DNA of 20,167 bases. It comes from Pelomyxa schiedti. Taxonomy: Eukaryota > Evosea > Pelobiontida > Pelomyxidae. A program made the position numbers and the translations under genes. Below the pieces are notes generated by a model. That model was given only the letters and a program-made list of their open reading frames with translations, ran no database searches and was not told where the DNA came from. This document shows, in pieces, positions 1 to 9,900 of the stretch (the first letter of the stretch is position 1; every line of letters starts with the position of its first letter). The stretch is taken from contig JAHLWZ010001093.1 of assembly GCA_020536535.1 (NCBI GenBank), positions 1 to 20,167 on the forward strand, given 5' to 3'.

Positions 1-1
1 C

Positions 2-148
2 ACAGTTCAGGCCTCTTCCTTAAACAGTACAGTAATTCTGTCAGTGAGCACTGTGACAGTGCCTGAGCCCTTGCAGATGGAGGAAATCCCAGCAGGTCCT
101 GCTCCTAAAAAATCAAAAAGAAGTTCCACAAGGTGCTTAATTGGCTGA
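2..148 (+). CDS. 3' end of a gene with a polybasic, CaaX-like tail (partial)
   Basis: An open frame enters from the left edge and stops at TGA 146-148. The visible C-terminus is KKSKRSSTRCLIG: a lysine/arginine cluster followed by a Cys-aliphatic-aliphatic-X box, the arrangement that targets Ras/Rho-type GTPases for prenylation, although X = Gly is unusual. Near the edge the frame reads VQASSLN, which could be the G5 (SAK/SAL-like) loop of a small GTPase. A GT...AG intron may lie inside (GTAATT at about 32 or GTCAGT at about 41, to TTGCAG ending near 79), so the exact protein is uncertain. The stop codon and an AATAAA at 148-153 both lie inside the inverted-repeat element at 139-236. What is seen is the tail and the stop; the GTPase identity is inference. 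Confidence 0.45.
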   Translation, partial: TVQASSLNSTVILSVSTVTVPEPLQMEEIPAGPAPKKSKRSSTRCLIG

Positions 149-236
149 ATAAAATAATCAACAGACCGGAACGTTGTCATTTTCCTTATCATCACTCAGG
201 ATCGGCGGTCTGGTGTTTTTTTTATTCAGCCAATTC
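139..236. repeat. 98-bp terminal-inverted-repeat element, copy 1
   Basis: Positions 139-168 and 207-236 are 30-bp inverted repeats matching at 27 of 30 positions; each begins AATTGGCTGAATAAAA read inward. The loop is 38 bp. Each arm carries AATAAA, so the element could provide 3'-end signals on both strands. It sits between the end of the plus-strand gene (stop inside the left arm) and the end of the truncated minus-strand family gene. A shorter copy lies at 17454-17500. A MITE-like repeat and a bidirectional 3'-end palindrome are both possible. No clear target-site duplication is visible. Confidence 0.7.
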
Positions 237-1096
237 ACACTGAACCCACTCAACCCACACAAAGACACTCCCAACAATTTCACAACACGAAACAGCATCA
301 CACACGTTCCTGGCACAGAAACCACCCAGAAGCACAACCACCACTGGAAAAGCACTCGTTCGACGCAAAACTCCGGTTTTTTTACCCCAAGTTTGCCGCA
401 CCCCAACTTATTGCGGAGTAAACTCCCGAAACTAAGTTGGTTCCGAGGAGTAAACTCCGAAAAGCATTGGCCGTCCCAAATTGTGGTCATCCACCCAACA
501 ACACGTCGCCCATCCCACAATCGCGGCAGCGTGCCCCTGCTACTGCTGCAGGTGTCGGTGCACCCCCCTTCAGCCTCGGCGCCACCACCAAACAAGGAAG
601 TGGCCAGCCCGACGTGCCCACCGATCAACAACCCAACCACAGTCGCACTCACTTCCTTCACAACAACACCGCGGCGCCCCTTTGCTGCCCATTCCGGAAC
701 TTCTTCTCCACCCCTTGCAGTAAGCACATCAGCACCCCTGCTGTAGTCGCTGCTGCTACGCCCACAACCACGAGAAGAGAACCACTCGCCCACTGGGTCG
801 CTGCTGAGCCCCACCCCGTGCCTGCTGTTGAGGATCCACGCCACACACGACGGCGCCGGCACAGACGCAGCGGTCTGGATGGCGTTGTAGCTCCCGATGC
901 AGGCGCCCCATCGTGGGTCGAACGCGAGGGCCCTGCGGCACACGAGCCCCACGATGGGGAACATCGCTTCGGCTGCCCGGAACAGGTCCCACTGCCGGAG
1001 CCCGTCGGGTCCGCACTTGATGTTCCCTCGCGAATCCCTGGGCCCGTCGAGCCACCCTGGCGACACAACGTGTTCCCAAACGAGCCGCGACACCAT
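158..1096 (-). pseudogene. Truncated N-terminal copy of the ankyrin-like family
   Basis: From ATG 1094-1096 the frame reads MVSRLVWEHVVSPGW and continues with the conserved N-terminal module of the family members at 14940-17443 and 18659-20167, closest to the latter (shared GACIGSYNAIQTAASVPAPSC). It also keeps the VKEVSATV-GLL-GGHVGLA segment and TLPRLWDGRRVVGW. Homology stops abruptly there, near position 480. The remaining ~110 codons have no ankyrin-like repeats and no C-terminal module, and run into the inverted-repeat element before a stop at 158-160. An AATAAA in the minus-strand arm precedes that stop. The Met-Ser start of the other copies is missing; the sequence upstream runs into tRNA-Leu. 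I read it as a 3'-truncated, probably non-functional copy, but the frame is open and a short N-module protein could still be made. Confidence 0.75.
404..458. repeat. Small hairpin with a duplicated 12-mer
   Basis: GGAGTAAACTCC occurs at 415-426 and 447-458, 32 bp apart. CCAACTTA (404-411) pairs with TAAGTTGG (433-440). It lies just beyond the point where the truncated family copy loses homology, in DNA unlike the rest of the family. No function can be assigned. Confidence 0.4.
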
Positions 1097-1155
1097 CAGC
1101 ACAGTCTCGACTGCCGTCCGATTCCGCGGAATGGAGGGAAAGAAGCATGGCGGAG

Positions 1156-1167
1156 AAAAAAAAAAAA
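1156..1167 (-). terminator. Pol III terminator of tRNA-Leu
   Basis: A run of 12 T on the minus strand starts 4 nt after the tRNA discriminator base, as expected for RNA polymerase III termination. Confidence 0.8.
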
Positions 1168-1170
1168 CGC

Positions 1171-1252
1171 TGCGCCGGCTGGGATTCGAACCCAGGCTCC
1201 AAAGGAAATGCATCTTGAGTGCACCGCGTTAGACCAACTCCGCCACCGACGC
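1171..1252 (-). tRNA. tRNA-Leu (anticodon CAA)
   Basis: The minus strand folds as a class II tRNA. The acceptor arm GCGTCGG pairs with CCGGCGC (one T-G pair). A D-arm/A-box (TGGCGGAGTTGG) is present. The anticodon stem is GTGCA/TGCAT with loop CTCAAGA, giving anticodon CAA, which reads UUG leucine codons. The long variable arm contains a TCC-TTT-GGA hairpin, typical of leucine tRNAs. The T arm is CTGGG-TTCGAAT-CCCAG, which also holds the B box. There is no intron and no encoded CCA. The gene is 82 nt and lies 74 bp upstream of the truncated family copy on the same strand. Confidence 0.93.
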
Positions 1253-1408
1253 TTGTAAAGTAGAGGCTGATCCGGTGTTGGTTGGATTCCAATCTTTTTC
1301 CTGGATGAATTGACCGAATCAAACTTTGGTTTTTTTTTTTCATTGTTGTTACTTCCAGACAAACACCAAACCAAAAAACCAGGAAAAAGTTGTTTGTATT
1401 TTTTTTTT

Positions 1409-2990
1409 TCAGAGATGGGAGCCCAAAAGTTCCATTACAGCCAGTTCTACGTTGTTGTCATATTGGCGAAGAAGCCTGTGGTTCTGTTGCTCATCCACAA
1501 AGCCCATGCTCATCATGAGTGCATTGGCTTCACGCTCCTGGACCAGCTCAGGTTGTGGCACTGTTGGTGCAGGTGTAAAGACAGGAGGAACAGCAACTGG
1601 AGTGGGGGTAGGAGTAGGAGTAGGCCTGTAAGCCGGTGGGGGAGTGACTGGTGTGGTGGTATTTACAGGGGGGTGGTGGGGGTGGGAAGCCGAACATGCC
1701 CATGAAGGGGTGCTGATGGGGAGGAAAGGGTGGTGGGGTGCAGGGTGGGGCAGGGAACCAGCAGGGAGGGTTACATGGCGGTGGCGGAGGGAATCTGCCG
1801 AACCACCCACCTCGGCGGCCGCCGCAGAAGCCCCCACGGTGGTGACCACCGCGGCGCGGGTGTACAGGGAAAGGTATCTTTGTAAATAAATGAGAGGCGT
1901 CGTGAACGCCGGGCTTGACTTTGCATGTAGAGCAGAGGTCATAGTCAGGGCACGCAGAGCACTTGTAACGATCTGCTTGTAGTTAGATTACCTTGTAATA
2001 AATTGGAAAATCAGTTACCTCCCATTATGATGTTCTCGCAGCAATCACATATGACACCGTAGTGAATAGGCCTGCTGTTATTGGTGAGTCAAAGAGTTAA
2101 TTACATTTGAAGTGGTTACTTGTTTTCCTTTGGTTTCTCCTCTGCGGGCTTCTCATCGGTTTTCTCCAAGCAGATATCCACGAATTGGCCAGAATTTTGT
2201 ATATTGGACAAGACTTGAAGTGCGAAAGGCAGCATGAAAGGGAACATGGGCCCTCTGATGAAACCGGTGACACAATCTCTCACAAAAGAGCGAAGCTTTG
2301 TTGGGTCAGACGCTACAGAGCACAGCATAGGCAGTATGCCTCCCATTCCACACATTCCCTCGCCCATTGAAGCTACGACCGCAGGTAGAATGTGAGCGAT
2401 ACGCTCCACTTGGCCGGTTGCTATATTCACAAGCTCCTCCACGGCAGCCGGCTCCATAGCGCCGTGCTTTGCTTCTGTAAAAAATGAATATAAGCCAGGA
2501 AATGAAATAAGGTACAAACCTGCCGCGCGTAGAATCTCGACAACGCGGGAAATTGCGGCAGGATCAATGGTATGTACCAATCCCTCGGGAGTGGGCTCCT
2601 CAGCGGGCTCCTCAGGCTTTGGTGGTGCAGCACTAGGAGTATTCGGGATCTGTGGCGGAACTGTCACTGGTGTCTTTCCCTCTAAAAGAAGGTTAGGGAT
2701 AAACCAATAGTTAGATATAATATCACAAAATGAGGATAGATACGCAACAAACCAGTGAGTGTGAGCCTCAACAAACCGCTGGATCTCGTCAAAGCAACCG
2801 CGGCGGCAAATTCTGGCTGGGACGACATGGTGACCAGATCTCCCTCGTCGTCCGTGTACTTTAGTACAGCCTGTCTCTCGTCCACGCCAAACAAAGACGA
2901 CACTGTGCGCACCACATCAGCAAATGACGATGACGCAGAAACAGCCGTCCTCCTGATTTCACCCTCGTACGTAATCTTTATTTGAAGCAT
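1409..2990 (-). CDS. p62/NBR1-like selective-autophagy receptor (PB1 - helical region - ZZ - UBA)
   Basis: Six exons by my model: 2990-2753, 2681-2520, 2474-2120, 2074-2019, 1975-1667 and 1596-1409, giving 435 residues; introns are 43-71 nt and all GT-AG. Residues 1-80 form a PB1 domain with basic residues (K5, R13, R14) and an acidic OPCA-type motif YTDDEGDLVT (45-54), so it could self-assemble head to tail. A Pro/Glu linker and a ~130-residue helical, Met/Gly-rich region follow. Residues ~258-299 are a ZZ zinc finger: CDCC, CSAC, CSTC and a final H-x3-H, closely resembling the p62/NBR1 finger (RYKCSACPDYDLC). A Gly/Arg- then Pro-rich stretch leads to a C-terminal UBA domain (~392-435, with MGF). 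PB1+ZZ+UBA is the hallmark of receptors that bring ubiquitinated cargo to autophagosomes. I see no NBR1 FW domain and no convincing LIR; QFVDI before the ZZ is a weak candidate. The last intron is the least certain. Confidence 0.85.
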
Positions 2991-3238
2991 TGTTGTTCTT
3001 GTCTTTCTCTCAAGCTGTCGGTTGTGTTGTTTTTTTTTATTATGATTTTGTAAGCTTGTTAAATACAAAAAATCAAATTGACATGAGTAATTATTTTTGA
3101 TGGACAGTTTCCTTAGATGGAAGTCAGGCCAATTGGAGCCGAGTAATTTATGGTGCCACTTCCAAAGCACTAGTACGACTTGCGTGTTAGTTTGAATTCA
3201 CTTTAAATAAGGTTTTGTTTTGTTCAAGGAAGCTTGGG

Positions 3239-5460
3239 TCATTCTTTGAAAACTCTTCCTCGCCCTTTTTCAACAACAAGTTGGGAATCCAGGTGCGCGA
3301 ACTGTGACGGCCCAAGAAAACTTTGTATATAGTGCATCACTAGCAGTGGAATACTACCTAGAGTGACTTTTGTGGTACTAGCAGCGTCCCTGTCTCTTCC
3401 TTCCTCGATCAGGTAATAGTGCTCCCAGCAAATGAGCCCGGCTTTGATTATCTGCTTGAACCAGGCTGGGAAGTCCCTGTGGTATTCAGGTTCCCATGTA
3501 GCAGGAACAGTGTTGATCTTCAGTTCTGCCCAATGGTAAAGAGGGGACTGTGGCAGAATAGTGTGTCCCTGGCGCCACATCAAAGCACGGACGGAGGCTG
3601 ACAGGAGTGATAAGGGCAAATCCTGAGGATTTGCTCCATATCTGACAAGGAGGTCAACAGCCGGCCTTCCCATGTGGGTGTCTGCCAGGTGAACGCATTG
3701 GGGTGACATTCCGCCATTGAGGAGAACCTCAACTAACTCCAGGTTATTGGAAAAAAAGCACGGCCCGTATGTCTCATTCAGTTCCTTGTTGGGATCAGCA
3801 CCATGCTGCAGTAGAACTTTTACTGTCTGTATAACTTGATCTATTGGGAGTGCTGATGGACCTGAGGCACGGCCTAGTATTAGGTGGAGTGGAAGGCAGT
3901 ATCTGTGACGATAGAGATAAGTCTCAGGATTGTTGCGCAGCATAGGCATATTTGTATTAAGGGCCCGGCAATGAACCAGTAGTCCATCGACTAGAGCGGC
4001 GACTCCTTGTTCAACAGCAGTTGTGAAGAGTTTTTCTGCGATATCATAGCCGGCATATTCCACAGCACCCCAGAACCAGTCAGGCACATGCTGTTCTTGC
4101 GGCTGGTGTACGAAAAATGTGAACTGAATCAGGTAGAGAAGTGGAACTATATCACGATAGAGTCGTCTTTGGAGTTCCGGGTCTGCCGAATTCATAATGG
4201 CACACAAGGCCGCGCTTATAATTTGAGAGTGTGTAGAAAATCGGCCAAGGTTTTGCACCAAAGATGATAGGAGGAAGAAACTGGTTGGAGGGTGTAACTT
4301 GAAAAGGTCGGTGAGGATTGATACTATTCTCTCCAGGAATCCCGGCTGCCAGGAGTATTCCAGGAATTCAATACACACTCTGATTGTATCATTCACTGTG
4401 GATATTCCTCTAGTAGAAAGAGCATCATGTAAGACCGTAAACTCCCACAGTTTCCCAGAGTCCGCAATCCAAAATTTGACTGCGGAAAGGAACAGGTCAT
4501 TACCAATATCCGTTTTCATCATTCCGCGAAGTATGGACGATGCAATAAGCTGATACCTTGGGTTATTCTGGTTCGACATCTTCTCCTTCATAATCATCTC
4601 TAATTTGGAGTGGAGAGAGACTGGGGCATGTTGTACAGCGAAACGCAAGCAAATTGAGCTGATCACTTCATCTCCTATCTCTATTCTCTTCAATAGGGAA
4701 TCTATGAGTTGTGGCATTGATTCCTGAAATAGAGTACTTCTCCTTTCATCCTGTAGAATAGAGGTCCAGAGTAAGATTGTTGCTTGTGTATTGTTAGAGG
4801 CCGGATTGGAAATGCACTTGCAGCTTAATTCGGCGAATATATTCCTCAAATGCGGGCAATCCAGGAGCAAAAACTCACGAAGGGCATCAAAGTAACTCTG
4901 ACGCACAGTGGCGTTCGCACTCCATGGTTCAGCGAGCATCTTTGCAGTTATTAATATGTCTTCTTCTGTGAAACAGGGGCAAAGCAGAGCGCTGCCGAGA
5001 ACTTGCATAGCTCCATCGGTTTCTTGCTTAGTCAAGCTCTGAAGCCTGGTGAGTAATTTCGTTATTAACTCTGCCGGAATTTTGTGTTCTGACTATGGAA
5101 TTAGATAAACACTGATTGACAATGAATACCAGTCATAGGAACGCTCAACAGATATTTGATGAAGTATATTTCCAGCTTGAAGTCCTTATGAACGGATAGA
5201 GAATCCCAGAAACTAGATAGCTTTTGCCGTTCCGGTGTATATATATTGAATAATCTGCCGGTTTTGGCACACACATCATCATTTTCCATGCCCATCACGG
5301 AATTCCTACTGTCCATTGCTGACATCCTCATCAACACTCTCTCAAGTTCCTTTTTCCGCTCCGAGTACCAATCATCATCCCCAACGCACGCCGCGTGGAA
5401 CACACCCAGATCTTCGTCCTCGCACCCACTGACACTAGTACTAGTGCTGGTAGTGCTCAT
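3239..5460 (-). CDS. HEAT-like/ankyrin-repeat protein, function unknown
   Basis: Two exons: 5460-5143 (ATG 5458-5460) and 5092-3239, joined by a 50-nt phase-0 GT-AG intron (donor GTTCCT, acceptor CCATAG), giving 723 residues. Residues 1-20 are Ser/Thr-rich then acidic. Residues ~60-450 are mostly amphipathic helices in the style of HEAT/ARM repeats (inference; no single repeat is diagnostic). Residues ~505-600 contain ankyrin repeats: VLLQHGADPN, ELVEVLLNGGMSP and VDLLVRYGANP. The C-terminal ~50 residues include the hydrophobic helix SIPLLVMHYIQSFL, loosely like a SOCS-box or F-box helix. It is unrelated to the ankyrin-like family at the window edges. An in-frame ATG at 5547 is an alternative start. 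It is divergent from the RS-domain gene, with 251 bp between start codons that probably hold both promoters. Confidence 0.75.
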
Positions 5461-5711
5461 TGTGGGATGTCTTGTTTGTTTGAATGATGGTCGGTTCAAA
5501 TGTTTGTGATCGTTCGCAAACAAACTTCGGTTCTGTGAACTGAGCATGATGACGATTGTGTCAATGATCCAGCGGGATGTGGTGTTCTTTCCTTCTTTGA
5601 GAAGCCGATCCGACAGTGCAATGATGGGATGACTCATACACGACGTTTGGTTATTTGTGCCCAGTTTCTTTTTTCTGACTAGTAAGGTGCCTCGTGTGAC
5701 ATCCCACAACA

Positions 5712-6764
5712 ATGAGGCAGAAGAAGAAGGCACAGCAACAACAACAGCAACAACTGGCCCCCAGCCCCACCCCCGCGCCAACGCCAACGCCAACGCCAAC
5801 GCCAACGCCAACGCCAACGCCAACGCCAACACCAACACCAACAGATGCATCCCCTGCGGCGCCCCCCGTTGCTTTGGTTTCCCCGCGGTCCCTCCACCCG
5901 CACCAACCACAGCCGGCCCACTGTGTCCCTCGCCCGCCGCCGCGGCCCATTGCACCGCGTGCCCCAAGCCACAGCCAGCAGCAGCAGCAGCAGCAGCAGG
6001 GGGCCCCCGCAGCGGCACATGTGGCTGACATGGCGCAGAAGAAAGAAGCCACGCAGCCCGCAGCATCGGTACCACGAAAGATAGTAGTAGTTACTGTGGG
6101 GCCAAGATACAAACCAACACCGGCACCGGCTGCTTCTCTCACGTCACCACAATCTGCAACTGTGGAAACCTCTAAAACCACGAATGACAGTCAAACAGAC
6201 TCCCCGCGTTCTGCAATCGCTCCCACATTGTCACGTGCCTTCGCTGTAACTCCAAGTGAATCCATACCACAACAACACAGTGATGGTGCGACTACAAAGG
6301 CGCCACTTTACACGAAACCCCCACCTTCAGCAGTCATCAGTGAGAATTATCATAGAGGGAGAAGCACAACTAGGAGGAGTAGGAGCAGAAGTAGGAGTAG
6401 AAGCAGGAGTAGGAGTTGGAGCAGAAGTTGGAGTAGGAGTCAAAGTAGGTGCAGCTGTAAGAGTTGTAGCACCTGTGACTCTGAAGAACTCGCCTCTGAC
6501 GATGAGAGCCTCGAGGCGTTCAACAACTATTGCAAAGAAGCATTGAGAAAGGTGAGAAAGAGTGTGACTCTGATCAAGAGGCTTAGAAATCAGCGAAACA
6601 GTGCATGGGAGGAGCTCCGGAAACGGAGTTGTGCATCTGCTTCGGAATGTGAAATGAATCATGGAAAAGAAGAAAGAAGCAACACAGAGCCAACACCACG
6701 AAAACGCCTTCCTGATCCAACTGCTGAGAGTCCGGTTGGTCAAGTACCTAAAAAACCTGTATGA
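5712..6764 (+). CDS. Low-complexity RS-domain protein (SR-like)
   Basis: A single open exon from ATG 5712 to TGA 6762-6764 encodes 350 residues. In order: a basic start (MRQKKK), poly-Gln, a long Pro-Thr run encoded by a hexamer repeat, a second poly-Gln, a Pro/Ser/Thr-rich middle, an Arg-Ser dipeptide block at ~219-246 (interrupted by RSWSRSW), a Cys cluster (CSCKSCSTC), an acidic patch and a basic helical tail (~265-305). No RRM or other folded RNA-binding domain is visible, so it is not a classical SR splicing factor. RS blocks are phosphorylated and recruit splicing or mRNA-processing partners, so a nuclear role is likely (inference). It is the only intact core gene on the plus strand, and converges with the 27-exon gene 182 bp downstream. 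Confidence 0.7.
   Translation: MRQKKKAQQQQQQQLAPSPTPAPTPTPTPTPTPTPTPTPTPTPTDASPAAPPVALVSPRSLHPHQPQPAHCVPRPPPRPIAPRAPSHSQQQQQQQQGAPAAAHVADMAQKKEATQPAASVPRKIVVVTVGPRYKPTPAPAASLTSPQSATVETSKTTNDSQTDSPRSAIAPTLSRAFAVTPSESIPQQHSDGATTKAPLYTKPPPSAVISENYHRGRSTTRRSRSRSRSRSRSRSWSRSWSRSQSRCSCKSCSTCDSEELASDDESLEAFNNYCKEALRKVRKSVTLIKRLRNQRNSAWEELRKRSCASASECEMNHGKEERSNTEPTPRKRLPDPTAESPVGQVPKKPV
5777..5842 (+). repeat. Hexamer microsatellite (9 x GCCAAC, 2 x ACCAAC)
   Basis: Eleven uninterrupted 6-bp units inside the RS-domain gene encode the Pro-Thr run. Hexamer units keep the frame, so length variation would only change the number of PT dipeptides. Confidence 0.95.
5976..5999 (+). repeat. (CAG)8 trinucleotide repeat
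   Basis: Eight perfect CAG units encode the second poly-Gln tract of the RS-domain protein. Confidence 0.9.
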
Positions 6765-6927
6765 CATCCAGTGCATAAAAACTATTCGTGATTCAACACT
6801 AATAGAGAACCGATAATCAAAGGAATACTACAACATCCATAACCTGAGGTATGGTTTATCTCATGTTTATAAAAACACAAACATGTAACAATTCCATTAG
6901 AGAGTTTGAAAAGCAAACCATCACGTT

Positions 6928-6933
6928 TTTATT
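6928..6933 (-). promoter_or_regulatory. Poly(A) signal AATAAA of the 27-exon gene
   Basis: AATAAA on the minus strand lies 13 nt past the TAA stop at 6947-6949. It supports that stop as the true gene end. Confidence 0.55.
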
Positions 6934-6946
6934 GGGCGCATACCCA

Positions 6947-9900
6947 TTAATGAAGTTTTGAAAAAAAAAAAGTTTTCACTATGGGGTGTTTGGTGTTTGG
7001 TGGTTGTATTATGAGAACTCGGAGCGGTGTGGTTGTGTGATGATGGGCGGTGATGACTGGAGCAGAGTGGGTGGTGATGACGATAATGGGAGTGGTGTTA
7101 TGAGCGACGCCGCGGGGTTGGTCCTGTTTGGTTTGATTTGATTCCATTAGATTGGAGAGGAGTGTTGAGAAGGGTGGAAGGGGTGTAATACACACAGCTG
7201 TTGTGCCGGGGTTCCGGTCTTGTGGGCTCCGGTGTTGTCTGACAGTGTCCTGTAATTTATTAGGTGTTTGTTTTGGCTGCTCTAGGCGAAACCTGTGCAT
7301 GGCCGTGGGTGATCCGCTGGCACCACTTTGGTCTAATCTAAATATCTCAGTTAGCGAGGTTGGTGGGCCGTAAAATGAGTTTATACCTCCTTGATGGAGA
7401 AGATGCAAGCTGATGTGGTTGGGACTGTCTCATTGCGAGAAGGGTGTCACTCATCTGCTTTAGCGATGCCTGCAATCTGTCGTGGAATTAGCGTAAGGAT
7501 GTTATGCAAAAACGTCTTACAGTGATATCTGTGCAACAACAAGTTGGTGAGACGTTTCCACCCTACAAACGATGTTAGAAGGAAAGCCGGAATTGAGTAT
7601 ATGGAACCTGGCTGGAACAGCCTTGGTGACATCCAAGACATTGTTCAGAGTGGCAAGTTGAGGAGCAATCTGCTGAGATATTCTAGGGAAATTCGTTGGA
7701 AATTAATGTATTTGATATCTAAAGTACAATGCGGGCAAGTTCTTCTGAGCTTCCATAATCTGGCTACATATCGTGTAAACTTGTTTGGGAACTCTGTGGG
7801 TGCAAAGTTAGTGGGGAATTTGTGAGACTTGGAGACATACTCTGAGGGTAATTTAGCGGAAACTCCATTGACAGCCTGGAAAAGAGCTGTGCATAATTCA
7901 TGTAGTTGAGAGTATTCTGGAATAACAGTTTTTTCAACTCTAATAGAGAGTAAGGATAGAGCTGGAAATTGGAGTGTACAAATCAGATGTGTGTGCGGAA
8001 AGGTTATAAGTGTAGTTCGACAAAACATTTAGTGAATCGCTGAGGTTGCACCAATGGGTATTCATATCGGCACTTAGTTTGGAACAGATGGACTGTGTTT
8101 CACTGATAATCGGCTGATTTTCAGATTTAACCCTAAAGAAAAGTTAGAAACTTCAGGCAAATAGTCATACGTGTTGGAAATAGCCTCTAATTTGTCTACA
8201 ATGTGTTGTGATTGTACTGGGAACCTGTAAATACGACTTAAAAAAAAACAAAAAAACCTGAACGTGCTCAATACCTTCTTACTTCTTGAGCTAGGCTTTC
8301 TACTTTGGAGAGTAATCTGTGCAGAAGTGAGCATATGGTACTGCGATATATTTGGGCTACTGTGTGAATTCAGGTGATTGCGGTGTAGAGCCCCTTTTTG
8401 CTGGATCCATCCTTAAGACTGTCAGAGGGGAGAACAAAAATTGGCCTACAACGATGGAGGAATGCCCCTGTCTAATTTCTTCTTTATGCTAAAGCATATT
8501 AAGTGTGCTAAAACTGATAAAATTCGTACTCTTGTAAAGCTGATAGCGCTTCATTGCTATTTATACTGAATTGGATGGGTGTTAGGATTGCGTTTAAGAA
8601 AGGAAATTTACATAGCGGAGTTTGCATCAGTAATTATAGTTTTAAGTTCTTGAGATTGCCTGTTTGAGAATCGGGCGGTCACAAATGAATAACGGGGATG
8701 AAATGTACTTGGCAATGATATGCGTGAGTTCATTGGGCAGTTGAGTTGTCAGTGATGATAATTGTAGGGAAAGCTGCTGTTCAATATGGTGTTTGTACTC
8801 GTGCATCAACTGCTCCATCCTACTTTATTATTACATTCTACAAATTAAAGAAATCGAGGAACTTTGTGGCATTTTCTGTTGATGTTACTTGAGGTCCCAA
8901 ACTTAATTTGGCACTTAAAAGAAGGTACAATTTCAGAAGTAAATACCTCGGAAGGTGTTCGGTGCCTCTGAGTTCTTTCATGCTTTCTTGAATATTTCTG
9001 GAAGTTGACTCTAACTGTGTCAACCTATGAAGATGTTAAAACCGAGATTTGGTAGAGTGCTCTACTTAAGTTGCACATCTTTCCAATCGTTATCACTTTC
9101 TAGTACTTTTTCTTTGATTTCTTTCTGGCATCTTGTAGTAAATTGTTATTTTGTTCTAAGTCTACCAAGGGTACTTACTTTACAAGAGTGTCTAATTGTG
9201 AAGAAATTCCATCTATTTGCAATCCGTTGGAAGATAGAGGACCTGGCATTGAAGATGGCGTGGAGAAGACGGGAGTTGACTTTAGAACCACAGATCTGCT
9301 CTATGTTAAACAATTGGAATGCACCAAATGGGCTAACTTAAGCTGATTGAGCTCGTCAGTCAAGGAACCAACAGAACTTTGCATGTGTTGCTGCTGCTCC
9401 GTGAGTTTCTTCAATTCAGCAATCAATCTTCATACGCTCAGTCACCAGAATTATAAGAGGAATGTTACCCTTCCTGTGCTGGGACTGGCCGATTACTTTC
9501 AAACTTCTCATTTCTTTCTCTATTTGGTTTTAAGGTAACGTAAATTAATTAGTGGTTGAAAACTTCATAATAAGAGTTTCAATGGCATGAGACATGTTGG
9601 TTAAAGAGGTCTCTTGAATTTGTTGCAGTTGCTGTATTGCTTGGGCCTGAGCGTCCAACTTCTCATTCAATCTATAAAATGGAAGTTTAAAGTCCAGGTT
9701 TTTGTGCACGTACTTGGATGAATCCAACTGTGAAGTGGTAGTGGAGTCATGGTGGGGTTCATATGGACCCAACCGGCTTTCCAATCTGCCAAAAAGTGTG
9801 CTCAGTATTTCATTTGGGTCTGAGCAAGAAAAGCAACGTGGGTACCTTGAAACAAGTCCCTCAAAATGTGCGAGAGTTGACTGCATTTTCGATAAATTGT

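Noticed and set aside
1097-1213. In-frame extension upstream of the truncated family copy (39 codons)
   Set aside because: It reads back into tRNA-Leu and its T-run terminator; the N-module homology begins at the ATG at 1096.
437-1258. Long plus-strand open frame opposite the truncated family copy
   Set aside because: An antisense shadow of a GC-rich coding region, also running through the tRNA; similar shadows lie opposite the other copies.
5651-6181. Minus-strand Gly/Val- and Cys-rich frames
   Set aside because: Antisense of the hexamer and CAG repeats of the RS-domain gene; low complexity in every frame.
7544-7825. Plus-strand frame of 93 codons in the coiled-coil region
   Set aside because: Opposite the small exons of the minus-strand gene, whose phases and splice sites form a consistent chain.
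8821-8863. Gene boundary at TAG with AATAAA-like bases followed by ATG
   Set aside because: A 43-nt GTTCCT...AAGTAG intron joins the two sides in phase and continues the coiled coil, so a split into two genes is less economical.
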